A stretch of DNA of 64,000 bases from Yamadazyma tenuis. Its lineage: Eukaryota > Ascomycota > Pichiomycetes > Serinales > Debaryomycetaceae. Under the pieces are notes generated by a model, which was not told the origin of the DNA, did no database searches, and saw only the letters and a list, made by a program, of their open reading frames with translations. Below are positions 19,740-29,703 of this stretch, piece by piece. Positions within the stretch are counted from its first letter, which is position 1; the number at the start of each line of letters is the position of its first letter. The translations under genes and the position numbers were made by a program. The stretch lies in contig NC_089467.1 of the NCBI RefSeq assembly GCF_029203305.1, forward strand, positions 1 to 64,000. The letters run 5' to 3'.

Positions 19740-20657
19740 ATGCCTCGTATGTGAAGTTTACTACACATGGCAGGATGATGGTGATACTAGTATTACCTAG
19801 AGGTTCGGGTCCTCATTAAAGACGTCCGGCAGTTGTCTGCTGGAACGTTTCAGAGCTTATTTATTGTGATTGAACTCCCGACACTTCAATCACTTTATTT
19901 AAGAATAAGTCTCACATTCACAACATACACACTGGTGCTGTCCGCAACTACTTAAATGTCTTGCGAACACTTGTTAGTGACGTGTGGTGGTATGAATGTG
20001 GTGACACTCTGGCCGTAACGTCTTGATGAAAACTCGTAGCTTCTCTTCATTCTCATTGCCTCCAACCTAGTACTAACATTAAATCCAGGTGCCCCAAGAA
20101 CCTACTCTAAGACTTTCGCTGTCCCAAAGCAGCCTTATGAATCTGCCAGATTAGATTCTGAGTTGAAGTTGGCCGGTGAATTCGGTTTAAAGAACAAGAG
20201 AGAAATCTACAGAATTAACTTTCAATTGTCTAAAATCAGAAGAGCTGCTCGTGATCTTTTGACCAGAGACGAAAAGGACCCAAAGAGATTATTCGAAGGT
20301 AATGCTTTGATTAGAAGATTGGTGAGAATTGGTGTTTTGTCTGAAGACAAGATGAAGTTGGATTACGTGTTGGCTTTAAACGTTGAAGATTTCTTGGAAA
20401 GAAGATTGCAAACCCAAGTGTTCAAGTTGGGATTGGCCAGATCTATTCACCACGCCAGAGTCTTGATTACCCAAAGACACATTGCTGTTGGTAAGCAAAT
20501 TGTTAACATTCCATCTTTCATGGTCAGATTGGACTCTCAAAAGCACGTTGACTTTGCTCACAACTCTCCATACGGTGGTGGAAGAGCTGGAAGAGTTAAG
20601 AGAAGAAACCAGGCTAAGGGTGCTGAATCCGGTGATGCTGAAGAGGATGAAGAATAA
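19740..20657 (+). CDS. RPS9: 40S ribosomal protein S9 (uS4), spliced
   Basis: Small-subunit ribosomal protein uS4, 191 aa after splicing. Exon 1 is only 7 nt (19740-19746: ATGCCTC), the intron is 19747-20088, and exon 2 runs 20089-20657. The joined N-terminus [11 protein letters not shown] matches the yeast protein. Exon 2 carries the S4 RNA-binding region ([32 protein letters not shown]) and ends in an acidic tail. The intron sits at the same early position as in S. cerevisiae RPS9A/B, whose introns mediate autoregulation by the Rps9 protein. This intron contains a strong hairpin, listed separately. Codon use is strongly biased (TTG for Leu, AGA for Arg), as expected for high expression. Confidence 0.97.
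19747..20088 (+). other. Intron of RPS9
   Basis: 342-nt intron with GTATGT donor, TACTAAC branch at 20071-20077 and CCAG acceptor. The length is typical of yeast ribosomal protein introns. No box C/D snoRNA could be supported: there are box-C-like TGATGA strings but no CTGA box D. Confidence 0.93.
19822..19848 (+). promoter_or_regulatory. Hairpin in RPS9 intron, candidate autoregulatory structure
   Basis: Stem acgt/acgt (19822-19825 with 19845-19848), one bulged A (19844), then ccggcag/ctgctgg (19826-19832 with 19837-19843) closing a ttgt tetraloop. Eleven base pairs with one bulge and one G-U are seen directly. A regulatory role is inferred from known intron-dependent autoregulation of yeast RPS9 genes. 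Confidence 0.45.
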
Positions 20658-20917
20658 ATTAGTTAACGCATCTATTTACTTTTCATTTTAATACATTTTG
20701 GTTACATTTTCCAAATAGTTTGTGTAGAATAGGAATATAAGGTTATTATTCAATAATAGTATCTTTACTGTTAAGAGGGTGTACTGTTGCAAATTGTGAC
20801 AGGTGGTTTTTGCAATCACGGGATGTTATTGGGGCTCCAACCCTGTCAATATCCAACTCCAGAAATTTTCTCACTAAAAAGTTTTCAGATTTTGAATCCA
20901 ACTAATACTACAACACT

Positions 20918-21756
20918 ATGGGTAAATCGTATGTCGTCAGCATTTCCAATAGCAGATAGAAGGAGTGAATGGATATTAGAGGAGATTGGAGACTCGGATG
21001 TGTCTATTTGGACGCTGTCTGTGTTTTCTGGGCTTTTCTGTAGACTATATCATCGTGCTCACTATACCTATGTACCACAGAGAAACGAATAAAAAAAGGA
21101 CATCTGAATAGACTGTTCAATCATAACTACCGATATCGTGTTGAAAGACCATTACTTTCACTTTCACGTCACTCCATCTTAGATCATTTCGTACCATTTC
21201 GGCAAGTTTATGTTTGATGATTTCCTCAGGTCCCATTGAACTCTTCATCTGCAACCATTCTAAACCCATACTAACATCATCTAGTCACGGTTATAGATCC
21301 CGTACTCGTTACGCCTTCCAACGTGACTTCAAGAAACATGGTGTTATTCCTTTATCCACCTATTTGAAGACCTACAAGGTTGGTGATATCGTCGACATCA
21401 AAGTGAATGGTGCCGTCCAAAAGGGTATGCCCCATAAGTTCTACCACGGTAAGACTGGTATCATCTACAATGTCACCAAGTCTTCTGTCGGTATTATCAT
21501 CAACAAGGTTGTTGGCCACAGATATATTGAAAAGAGAGTCAACATTAGAGTTGAACACATCAAGCACTCTGCTTGTCGGCAAGAATTCTTGAACAGAGTC
21601 AAAACCAACGCTGCTTTGAAGAGAGAAGCCAAGGCCAATGGTGAACAAGTGTCTTTGAAGAGACAGCCTGCTAAGCCAAGAGATGCTAGAATTGTTTCTA
21701 CCGAAGGTAACGTTCCTCAAACCTTAGCTCCAGTCCCATACGAAACTTTCATTTAA
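20918..21756 (+). CDS. RPL21: 60S ribosomal protein L21 (eL21), spliced
   Basis: Large-subunit ribosomal protein eL21, 160 aa, the same length as the yeast protein. Exon 1 is 11 nt (20918-20928, ATGGGTAAATC), the intron is 20929-21284, and exon 2 is 21285-21756. The junction gives MGKSHGYRSRTRY, identical to the yeast start. The body shows STYLKTYKVGDIVDIK, KGMPHKFYHGKTG, VEHIKHSACRQEF and the invariant end EGNVPQTLAPVPYETFI. It is encoded head-to-tail 260 bp after RPS9, so two spliced ribosomal protein genes are adjacent. Confidence 0.97.
20929..21284 (+). other. Intron of RPL21
   Basis: 356-nt intron with GTATGT donor, TACTAAC branch at 21269-21275 and CTAG acceptor 9 nt later. It interrupts codon 4. 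Confidence 0.94.
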
Positions 21757-21908
21757 GATTTTGTATAGATAATGCATGTAGTTTTAGTTTTGTGTTTTTT
21801 GTGGCATCTTTGCCTTATAGAGGCTTTTGCATAACCGAACACATACGTGGAAGTTGACATCGTATTTATTTCTGCCACCGCGCGCGAGATTCTTTAAACC
21901 TCGAAGCC

Positions 21909-23972
21909 ATGAGTGAAGATACCCAAAGTAAAGCATCCCAGATAAACTCTGAGGCCAACGCTCTCAAGCACAGCGACCAAAAGACTTTGGGGACAGCATC
22001 CAATGTCTTTAACAATGCGTTGGAGTTTTGGACCAAAACTGATTTGCCAGCTATTCAAAATCAATTAGATCAACAAGGGATTGAAATTAAAGAGGAGCAA
22101 AAGGATTCTCTTTTGAACAGAAAGAACTTAGCTTCGAAGACCAAAGAGTTCCGGAAGCTTTCTGATCCTGAAAAACTCGACCAATTCAAAAGTTTGCTCA
22201 AATTGTACCAAAATGAAATTGACACCTTGACAAATAAGCTGAAGAAGATTGAAGGTTATTTTTTTGATTTCTACCGGTCAATTGCAGAAGCTCCCGATCC
22301 AAAGCCTTTATTGGAGATCAGTCTAGACAGCGTGATTGAGAGTGGAGATGTTGCTAATTTGAAGGCGGAAATCAACAAGTTGAACGAGGAATTGAGTAAA
22401 AAGGCCGATTATAATCAGCTTAAAAAGAGACTACTTGCAACTGAGCAACAATCAGCGGAAATGTTAAGCACGAAGCTTAAGGCTAAAGAGGACGAGTTCA
22501 AGGCGTTGATCGACGAGAAGGAGTCCAATTGGCAAGAAAAAGAAAAATTACTCCAGAAGCAATTAGATGATTACAAGAACACAATTGAAGAATTAAAGAC
22601 CTCTAATGAGGTTACCGAACTTCAATTGAACTCACAAAATGAAGATTTGAATTCCAATAATGATAACTTGACAATCTTGGCCGAGTTGCAGATTGTTTCT
22701 AGAGATGCTGAATACAGTAAGCAGAGACTTTTGGAAGTAGAAAAGCGTAATGAAGACTTGAGAAGAGAGCTTTCGATTCTGAAGAACAATTTACAAGTTG
22801 AAACTTTGAAAGAAGGGTTCAACCGCAAGATTAGCGAATTAGAAAGTGAGAACGTGTTGTTAATAGCCGAGCTTGAACAATCAAGAAAGTCCATCAAAAA
22901 TACCACCAGTAATAACAACAAGCATCTTGAATATTTGAATAAAGAGATCAAGCAATTGAAGAGTGAGATATCAGACTTGAAAGTTAAAGCCAATAAGACA
23001 AAAGACTATGATGAGATCAAATCTGAGCTCCATTTCTTGAGGCAGATTGAGTTTGAAGATGATGAGGCTGATTCAGAAGAAGATGGCGAAGATGACGCTG
23101 ACTCTAGCAGTCTCTCCCTTAACTATAAAACCAAAAATAAGGTTGACAGTTTACTCATCAAGCGAAATAAGGCCTTAAATAACGAGCTTGTGACTTATAG
23201 ATCAGAACATGATGCGCTTGTATCAAAGCTCCAATCGTTGGAAAAAGAATTAGCTGATTGCACGGCCCAAATCACTAACATTACACAGAAAAATCAGAGA
23301 CTTGAAGATGAATTATCTAAATTCGATAAGGTCAGCAACTTCAATGATAACATGAGCATGATAAGTGGGTGGAAGCCTGCTGGGAGCATTATTGCCCCTT
23401 CTTTGAACTCGCTAAGTACCAGCAATAACAACAACGACGAATCGTCTATTCTTCCACTTATCACCAAACAAAGAGATCGGTTCAGAGATAGAACCAACGA
23501 ACTCGACAATGAAGTCAAAAAACAACACACAGTCATCAATGACCTCAAACGAACCATCAACAAACTCAAGAAGGATAACGAGGAGCTTTACGAAAGAACC
23601 CGGTATCTTGCAGCTACCAGTAATAATAGCAAAAGCAGAAGCACATTGCAACCTAAACGAAACTCCGACTTGGAGAGTAACAACCCCTACAAGAGCAGCT
23701 ACGAGTCCAAGCTCCATCCCATTGAGCAGTTCAGAATTCAAGAACAAGAGAGAATATCATCAAGACTTTCGCCGTTTGAGCGAATCTTTATTAGCTTGAC
23801 AAGAGCGATTCTAGCCACTAGAACCACCAGAATGTTATTTTTGCTCTACTGTGTCGGTTTGCACTTGATAGTCATGCTTATAACCATCCACACAACTGGT
23901 ATCAATACTCGAATGATTCCCGAAGTTGGTATCAATACCAGTACTGGTGGTGAGGCTCTGCCAAATATATAG
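21909..23972 (+). CDS. COY1: Golgi coiled-coil protein, CASP/Coy1 family
   Basis: Golgi-membrane golgin of 687 aa (S. cerevisiae Coy1 is 679). The N-terminal conserved CASP segment (FWTKTDLPAIQNQLDQQG, then RKLSDPEKLDQFKSLLKLYQNEIDTLT and EAPDPKPLLE) is followed by coiled coil from about residue 150 to 620, with an acidic break near 375-400. A C-terminal membrane anchor (MLFLLYCVGLHLIVMLITIH) completes the protein. Family members act in retrograde intra-Golgi traffic with COG and SNAREs. The CTG codon at residue 111 (22239-22241) falls where animal CASP has Ser in its KRSKEAE segment, supporting CUG decoded as Ser in this yeast. Confidence 0.9.
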   Translation: MSEDTQSKASQINSEANALKHSDQKTLGTASNVFNNALEFWTKTDLPAIQNQLDQQGIEIKEEQKDSLLNRKNLASKTKEFRKLSDPEKLDQFKSLLKLYQNEIDTLTNKLKKIEGYFFDFYRSIAEAPDPKPLLEISLDSVIESGDVANLKAEINKLNEELSKKADYNQLKKRLLATEQQSAEMLSTKLKAKEDEFKALIDEKESNWQEKEKLLQKQLDDYKNTIEELKTSNEVTELQLNSQNEDLNSNNDNLTILAELQIVSRDAEYSKQRLLEVEKRNEDLRRELSILKNNLQVETLKEGFNRKISELESENVLLIAELEQSRKSIKNTTSNNNKHLEYLNKEIKQLKSEISDLKVKANKTKDYDEIKSELHFLRQIEFEDDEADSEEDGEDDADSSSLSLNYKTKNKVDSLLIKRNKALNNELVTYRSEHDALVSKLQSLEKELADCTAQITNITQKNQRLEDELSKFDKVSNFNDNMSMISGWKPAGSIIAPSLNSLSTSNNNNDESSILPLITKQRDRFRDRTNELDNEVKKQHTVINDLKRTINKLKKDNEELYERTRYLAATSNNSKSRSTLQPKRNSDLESNNPYKSSYESKLHPIEQFRIQEQERISSRLSPFERIFISLTRAILATRTTRMLFLLYCVGLHLIVMLITIHTTGINTRMIPEVGINTSTGGEALPNI

Positions 23973-24109
23973 GCGTGCACTCTTTTTGTTTTGCAATAAA
24001 CGCAATGCACTTTTTCTAGTCATTATTCCTGCACGTTGGTGCGGTTTTGCCATATATATAAAGCAAGTGATCCAACCACTTTAAATTTACAAATAGATAA
24101 TTTTGAAGA

Positions 24110-24349
24110 ATGTCAGAAAACAACCAAGATTCTCCTAAACCCACCAAAAGTGCTGTCGACATGGACCCTAGCGATATCTATGTGAAGATTGGCAATAAGC
24201 AGGTTCCATTCTCCAGTATTAATAAGCCTCATTCAGTTTTGTTAGGGCCAAAGCACCACAAACCACAACCACCAACCGAGGACTTTCCTGACTTGACTCC
24301 AGCCGCCAAGGCTAGAGAAGCTGAGTTGGAAGAAAAGAAAAGCCTGTAG
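24110..24349 (+). CDS. Small uncharacterised hydrophilic protein, 79 aa
   Basis: A small ORF with a good start context (aaga ATG tcagaa), a TATATATAAA box about 55 bp upstream and compact flanks, so probably a real gene. The product is hydrophilic with no signal peptide or membrane segment. The central part reads SDIYVKIGNKQVPFSSINKPHSVLLGP in two overlapping stretches, then a Pro/His-rich linker and a charged C-terminal helix (AAKAREAELEEKKSL). I do not recognise the family and make no functional claim. It sits tandem after COY1 and before the DCR2-like phosphatase. Confidence 0.6.
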   Translation: MSENNQDSPKPTKSAVDMDPSDIYVKIGNKQVPFSSINKPHSVLLGPKHHKPQPPTEDFPDLTPAAKAREAELEEKKSL

Positions 24350-24652
24350 TTTTGTTATTAGAAAATAAAAGGTGGTTATATATTATGGAAATGTACAGGA
24401 ATTAGGAGGGAAGCAAGATAATTGTAAAATTCACAGAAATACGATCAGGTAATACAAAGGTTAGTGTACGGCTAAGAATCAGGTAACTCTCTCTGATTTT
24501 ACATACCGTTTCTCCAGACGAGTAAGCCTCATAAGAAACATAACCAATGCTCTTGTGATATTTTTTCTATAAGGGTCTGCCCCGTTTCCTATTATTTTTT
24601 ACTTCAAATTTGATGAACACCTTATCTTAACAATGCGAACGCGAGAAAAAGA
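24350..24652. other. Spacer before the DCR2-like gene
   Basis: About 300 bp of AT-rich sequence with no ORF, repeat or RNA gene. It presumably holds the 3' end of the small gene and the promoter of the phosphatase. Confidence 0.5.
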
Positions 24653-26944
24653 ATGAACTTATTACGTTACGTCTATATGAGCTTCGGATTATCCAAACGG
24701 TTCTTAAGAGCAGTAGTGTATACGATTGGATTCTTTGCCACTGCGTCTGCACTCTTGTTCTTTGCCAATCAACATAATTATATCGATATCAATCGATATA
24801 TTCCATACTACTTGACACCTACATTTTTCCAACCATCGTCTGATCTATATATCATCGATATCCTGGTGAAAAAATGCCTTAAATTCAACGGAAACAACCC
24901 TCTTTGTGGAGTCCCCGGAAGTGCTGAAGGTGCTAATGGAGACTTGGGTGTGCTTGGAGGTTGGAACAGAGTTGATAAAGACTTAACATTGGGGTCGAGC
25001 TTTTTACACAAACAGTTTTTCAGTTACAAAATCCTCAAACATGATGCTTTTCAGAATGGTCAGCTTGATGAGAGCCTCAGCAACTTAGTTATAACAGATA
25101 TTGCTGTGTATAACCCCGAGGTGGATGGCAAAATTCCAGGAAATAACATGAAACTTCCTCAAAAGATCTTGGAAGAATTCAGAAAGTCTGACGTGTATGA
25201 TGACGAAGATCAGATCCATTACGAAAATCATGGTGTCAAAGGAGAACTATCCAAAGAAGATAGTTATAAGCACAAGGCCAGCTTGGGTAATAAGGTGGTG
25301 CAAGATCAGATTGACCAGAAGGAAAAAGAAGCCTTGGGAAAGGAAGATGAGACGGCAATTAAAGACAAACAAAAAGACAAACAGAAAGAGAAAGACACAC
25401 AGAAACAGAAACAGAAACAGAAGACTAATGAGGAATCGGAAAAGCAAAAAGCTAAAAAAGTGCAAAAAGCAGAAGATGAGCAAATTGCAGAGTCTTTGGA
25501 GAATCAAAAAGCTTCTTTACAACAAGACACCAAAGGTGAATTTGACCCGGAAGCAGCTCCTACCAAAAAGGAGACAAAGCCAAAATCTGAACCAAAGGTT
25601 AAACTAGAATCCAGGAAGGTTGAGGAGAGAATACTGGATCTCAATATCCACTATGAAATTCCCACTCAAGAGCAGCTTGATAAAAGTGGATGGAAGCACA
25701 AGTCCAATGGAATATGGTGCAAATTCGAATATTATTCTACCACCAAAGCTATAACTGGTATTGATATTTTATTTGGTAAAGATGCGGTGGAACCAAGGCC
25801 AAATTGGAATATTATTAAGGATGCTCCAGTCTCAGGGATTAATCCATCTAAAGGAAGAGAACCGTACTTGACATTCAGAAGAGGTGCCAAAGTTGACTAC
25901 AAATCGTCCAAGTATCAGAAACCATTGAAGATCGACAAGCAAGGCAAATTCAAGATTCTTCAAGTAGCTGACTTACACTTCTCTACTGGAGTAGGGAAAT
26001 GTAGAGATCCAGCTCCTGATTCGACCGCTAAAGGATGCGAAGCCGACCCGAGAACCTTGAAGTTCCTTGAAAAAGTGTTGGATATCGAAACCCCTGATTT
26101 GGTGGTATTGACTGGTGATCAGATATTTGGAGATGAAGCACCAGACAGTGAATCAGCGCTTTTCAAAGCAGTGTATCCATTTATCACGAGACAAATTCCG
26201 TTTGCAGCCACATTAGGAAATCACGATGATGAAGGTTCTATACCCAGGAATGAAATGATGTCTTTAATTTCTAATTTGCCTTATAGCTTGGCAGCCAATG
26301 GCCCCGAAGAGGTTTCTGGAATTGGAAATTATGTCATAAGTGTTCAAGGATCCTCTCCTAAAAGCTCAGCCTTGTTGTTGTATCTCCTCGATACTCACAA
26401 ATATTCTCAAAATCCAAAAGTCAATCCCGGATATGACTGGATCAAGGATTCACAGTTGATGTTTGCCGAAAGAGAATACAGTAGTTTCAAGACTCAAATT
26501 GAAAGTTTCCCCAATTATCACATGTCAATGGCGTTTTTCCATATCCCATTACCAGAGTACCGTAACTTGGACCAAGCTCATATTGGAGAAAAACGTGAAG
26601 GAATCACGGCACCAAAGTATAATACCCATGCTCGGACAAAGTTAGGTGAACTTGGTGTCAAAGCTATTAGTGTGGGCCATGATCACTGTAATGATTACTG
26701 CCTTCTTGACAATGAAAATAGCAAAGAATTGAATTCAAATAAAATGTGGTTATGCTATGGTGGTGGTTCTGGAGAAGGTGGATACGGTGGATATGGGGGA
26801 TACATAAGGAGATTAAGAAGTTTCGAATTTGATACTACCAAGGGAGAAATAACAACTTGGAAGAGATTGGAATCAGATCCTGAGACCAAGGTTGATAAGC
26901 AGGTGATTGTGTCTCTTGGGGAGGTAGTTAATTTTAAGGGTTAA
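24653..26944 (+). CDS. DCR2: Dcr2-like calcineurin-type phosphoesterase
   Basis: Metallophosphatase of 763 aa. The N-terminus has a membrane anchor (about residues 17-42: a VVYTIGFFATASALLFF core). A Lys/Gln-rich low-complexity linker at about 220-320 consists largely of KQK/KEK strings. The catalytic domain at about 425-720 shows all metal motifs: ADLHF (near 440), LTGDQIFGDEAPD (near 488), LGNHDDEG (near 522) and VGHDHCNDYC (near 675). This arrangement, including the spacing around GKCRDP, matches S. cerevisiae Dcr2, a phosphatase that influences the G1/S transition and the unfolded protein response by dephosphorylating Sic1 and Ire1. The first ATG is used; M9 is an alternative. The low-complexity linker is longer than I would expect in S. 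cerevisiae. Confidence 0.82.
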   Translation: MNLLRYVYMSFGLSKRFLRAVVYTIGFFATASALLFFANQHNYIDINRYIPYYLTPTFFQPSSDLYIIDILVKKCLKFNGNNPLCGVPGSAEGANGDLGVLGGWNRVDKDLTLGSSFLHKQFFSYKILKHDAFQNGQLDESLSNLVITDIAVYNPEVDGKIPGNNMKLPQKILEEFRKSDVYDDEDQIHYENHGVKGELSKEDSYKHKASLGNKVVQDQIDQKEKEALGKEDETAIKDKQKDKQKEKDTQKQKQKQKTNEESEKQKAKKVQKAEDEQIAESLENQKASLQQDTKGEFDPEAAPTKKETKPKSEPKVKLESRKVEERILDLNIHYEIPTQEQLDKSGWKHKSNGIWCKFEYYSTTKAITGIDILFGKDAVEPRPNWNIIKDAPVSGINPSKGREPYLTFRRGAKVDYKSSKYQKPLKIDKQGKFKILQVADLHFSTGVGKCRDPAPDSTAKGCEADPRTLKFLEKVLDIETPDLVVLTGDQIFGDEAPDSESALFKAVYPFITRQIPFAATLGNHDDEGSIPRNEMMSLISNLPYSLAANGPEEVSGIGNYVISVQGSSPKSSALLLYLLDTHKYSQNPKVNPGYDWIKDSQLMFAEREYSSFKTQIESFPNYHMSMAFFHIPLPEYRNLDQAHIGEKREGITAPKYNTHARTKLGELGVKAISVGHDHCNDYCLLDNENSKELNSNKMWLCYGGGSGEGGYGGYGGYIRRLRSFEFDTTKGEITTWKRLESDPETKVDKQVIVSLGEVVNFKG

Positions 26945-27193
26945 GGTATAGTATTAATTTCCAACTATAATGTATTTAGTATGAATAATCTGTCATCTTG
27001 TAGTATCTAAGCGTATGGCTGTATTTGGTATTTACATCTCAGTGTAAACTATATTTCACAAATTCGCGTTACAAACCTTCGATTCATTCAAAGAACTTGT
27101 TTCAGCACACAATTCGATTCCCACTTTTCACAATTCAATCCCTTAAACCAGCACTTGGAACTTTCATCCTCACATACAATATATTCCAACCAT

Positions 27194-29551
27194 ATGTCAG
27201 CACTATCCAAAAATCTCGACTCAGAGAGTCCCACCACTTCCCAAGCTGTTGAAACTCCTAACATTGATCTCAAAGAGCTAAAGCAATGGCTAACCAAATC
27301 GAATTGTCAAAACTATTATACCAAGTTTGTGGAGCAAGGGGTTACATACGAGCTTGTTCCAGAGCTTGACACAAACGCCCTCAAAGAGCTTGGGGTTACA
27401 AAAGTGGGAGATCGGTTGAAACTCGAAATAGCCGTCTCCAATCTTAAGGCAGAGAAATTGAAGAAGCTTATCTCCATTGACGAACTCTATAACAGCTTGA
27501 ACCTTTATACGCTTGCCTCACCTACTTATAGACCTAGTGCCCTCAATATAGGCGACTATGCAATGACATCCGAATCCACGATAGTTCAGTCAACAGATGT
27601 GAATGTTATACAAAATATGAGTCAAAGTACCATCAATTTGAACCAGAACTCGGCTATTCCAGAGAATAAGAACTCCAACAAAAACATCACTTTCATATTA
27701 GCGGATGGATCTTTAAAGAAGGTGAATGTCACAGGATGCTTCAATGCCCAGTCCATCAAACGTAAAGTGTTGAGAAAGTTGGGTATAAAACTGCAAGAGA
27801 ACAAATATGACACGTACATTCAAAATTCTAATTCAATTGATGCAGTTAGCTTGTTATATGACGTGGAACTTGTCACGATATGTTATTCTCCCGAACGACT
27901 CGAAAAGCATCGGGTAATGTTATGTGAAAAGGGCCAGTATCCTACCAGTACTCAAGTGGAAGTGAGTGCAAAAATAATGGCTAAATACGAAAGGTTTAAT
28001 AAAGCCAAGTCTATAAATACTCAACAAGAACCGGCCATTAACCAGCCACCGACATTGAGACAAGTATTTGGCCAAAGACCTCCAAGTGAGTTGATTTCTT
28101 CTAATTTGGCAGAATATTTCCCGGAAGCCCATCATAAAGAGTTGGAACAAAGTATCAGAAACAGTGTGAGGTATAGTGTGAGATTTTCACGAAGACTACC
28201 ATACAATGGTTTAGGATTGGGAAGCAACCTTTCTGTTAATTCCAGTAGTCACAAAAGACACTCGGTATACAGTAATAGTACCGTTAGAAACCCAGCTCCT
28301 TCCCTCAACCTTAGCGATAATTCCTCATCGCAACAACGCAGACTACCTTCAGGAAGAACTATTGGTGAAATGATGGTGAATCACGTGAATTCAATTGAGG
28401 AAGTGGTGAACCCCGGGGATAACTACTCGATATTCAGCAAACCGTCTATTAACTCTGATAAATCTAATTTGAGCGGAAGTCAATCACCTTATGGGGGGGA
28501 TCTGAAGTATCACACCACTGCTTCATCCAATAAGGCTAGATTATCGATAGCAGCTAACTTTGTTGACCAATCTAACGACAACAATCGATATTCAAGGATT
28601 GAACTATTGAATGTGGATTCGGACGATGAGGATTACGACGACTATTTTGATGATGGTGACTTCATAGCTGAATATGGTGACTTAGAACCAAGTCCATTCT
28701 TGGAGGAAGATGGACCTAAAAACTGGTTGAAAGGTGCAAGGATTGGGTCCGGCAGTTTTGGAACTGTGTATTTGGGAATGTCGCCATTCACAGGAGAATT
28801 GATGGCTGTCAAACAAGTTAGCTTGAACAATTCACAACCAGAACTGCAAAACTTAATGGTCGAAGCCTTGCAACATGAAATGTTGTTGTTAAAGAATTTA
28901 AACCACAAAAATATTGTCAGATACTTGGGGTCTTCAATATCTGAAGAACACTTGAATATTTTCCTAGAATACGTCCCCGGGGGATCTGTGCAATCGATGT
29001 TGATGTCGTACGGACCATTCGAGGAACCTTTGATACGGAATTTTATCCGCCAAGTCTTGATTGGGTTGACCTACCTCCATGGAGAAGACATTATTCACCG
29101 TGATATAAAAGGAGCGAACATTTTGATTGATATTAAAGGGACGGTCAAGATAAGTGATTTCGGGATTTCCAAGAAGATAACTAACAAGAGTGATGACAGC
29201 AATGAGCCGGATAAAAAAACTAGCCGAAGAGCATCGCTACAAGGATCTGTTTATTGGATGGCACCAGAAGTAGTCAAGCAAACGGCTTATACCAAAAAAG
29301 CTGACATTTGGTCTGTCGGATGTCTTATTGTGGAAATGTTTACTGGTAAGCATCCTTTTCCTAACTTCACGCAAATGCAAGCTATCTTCAAGATTGGTAC
29401 CCATGTCAGCCCTGTAATTCCTGAATGGTGTACTCCAGAAGCCAAAGAATTTTTGACCAAAACTTTTGAATTGGAATACGAAAATCGCCCAGACGCCATA
29501 GATTTACTCTCCAAGCTGTTTTTAAACCCCTTGATCATATCCAAACAGTAA
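27194..29551 (+). CDS. STE11: MAP kinase kinase kinase Ste11
   Basis: MAPKKK for the mating, filamentation and osmostress pathways. The 785-aa protein has the diagnostic order: SAM domain (about 27-88, LKQWLTKSNCQNYYTKFVEQ), Ras-association-like domain (about 163-235, ITFILADGSLKKVNVTG), a Ser-rich regulatory region, then the kinase domain from about 508. The kinase shows GSGSFGTVYLG (G-loop), AVKQV lysine, HRDIKGANILID (near 632), DFG (near 653) and GSVYWMAPEVV. I start at ATG 27194 because the longer frame opens with TTG. In this pathway Ste50 binds the SAM domain and Ste20 phosphorylates upstream of the kinase domain. The gene is followed head-to-tail by another protein kinase gene. Confidence 0.95.
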   Translation: MSALSKNLDSESPTTSQAVETPNIDLKELKQWLTKSNCQNYYTKFVEQGVTYELVPELDTNALKELGVTKVGDRLKLEIAVSNLKAEKLKKLISIDELYNSLNLYTLASPTYRPSALNIGDYAMTSESTIVQSTDVNVIQNMSQSTINLNQNSAIPENKNSNKNITFILADGSLKKVNVTGCFNAQSIKRKVLRKLGIKLQENKYDTYIQNSNSIDAVSLLYDVELVTICYSPERLEKHRVMLCEKGQYPTSTQVEVSAKIMAKYERFNKAKSINTQQEPAINQPPTLRQVFGQRPPSELISSNLAEYFPEAHHKELEQSIRNSVRYSVRFSRRLPYNGLGLGSNLSVNSSSHKRHSVYSNSTVRNPAPSLNLSDNSSSQQRRLPSGRTIGEMMVNHVNSIEEVVNPGDNYSIFSKPSINSDKSNLSGSQSPYGGDLKYHTTASSNKARLSIAANFVDQSNDNNRYSRIELLNVDSDDEDYDDYFDDGDFIAEYGDLEPSPFLEEDGPKNWLKGARIGSGSFGTVYLGMSPFTGELMAVKQVSLNNSQPELQNLMVEALQHEMLLLKNLNHKNIVRYLGSSISEEHLNIFLEYVPGGSVQSMLMSYGPFEEPLIRNFIRQVLIGLTYLHGEDIIHRDIKGANILIDIKGTVKISDFGISKKITNKSDDSNEPDKKTSRRASLQGSVYWMAPEVVKQTAYTKKADIWSVGCLIVEMFTGKHPFPNFTQMQAIFKIGTHVSPVIPEWCTPEAKEFLTKTFELEYENRPDAIDLLSKLFLNPLIISKQ

Positions 29552-29682
29552 TATTATATATTGTATCTCTAGATATAAGGTATATATTTACGATCCTCTT
29601 GCTAGTATGATTGGTTGCGAAAAATAAGGTTGGATTAATCAACACCCGCATTTTGTTTGAGAAGGAAAAAAAGACTTTGTAG

Positions 29683-29703
29683 ATGACATGGAGATCCCCT
29701 TAA
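29683..29703 (+). promoter_or_regulatory. Overlapping 6-codon uORF at the start of the downstream kinase
   Basis: An ATG at 29683, five bases before the kinase ATG at 29688 and out of frame with it, opens ATG ACA TGG AGA TCC CCT TAA. A scanning ribosome meets this ATG first, so the kinase would need leaky scanning or reinitiation. The sequence is seen directly; the translational effect is inference and depends on the true transcription start. Confidence 0.5.

Noticed and set aside
19747..20088. Intronic box C/D snoRNA in RPS9
   Set aside because: Box-C-like TGATGA strings occur, but no CTGA box D or terminal stem was found.
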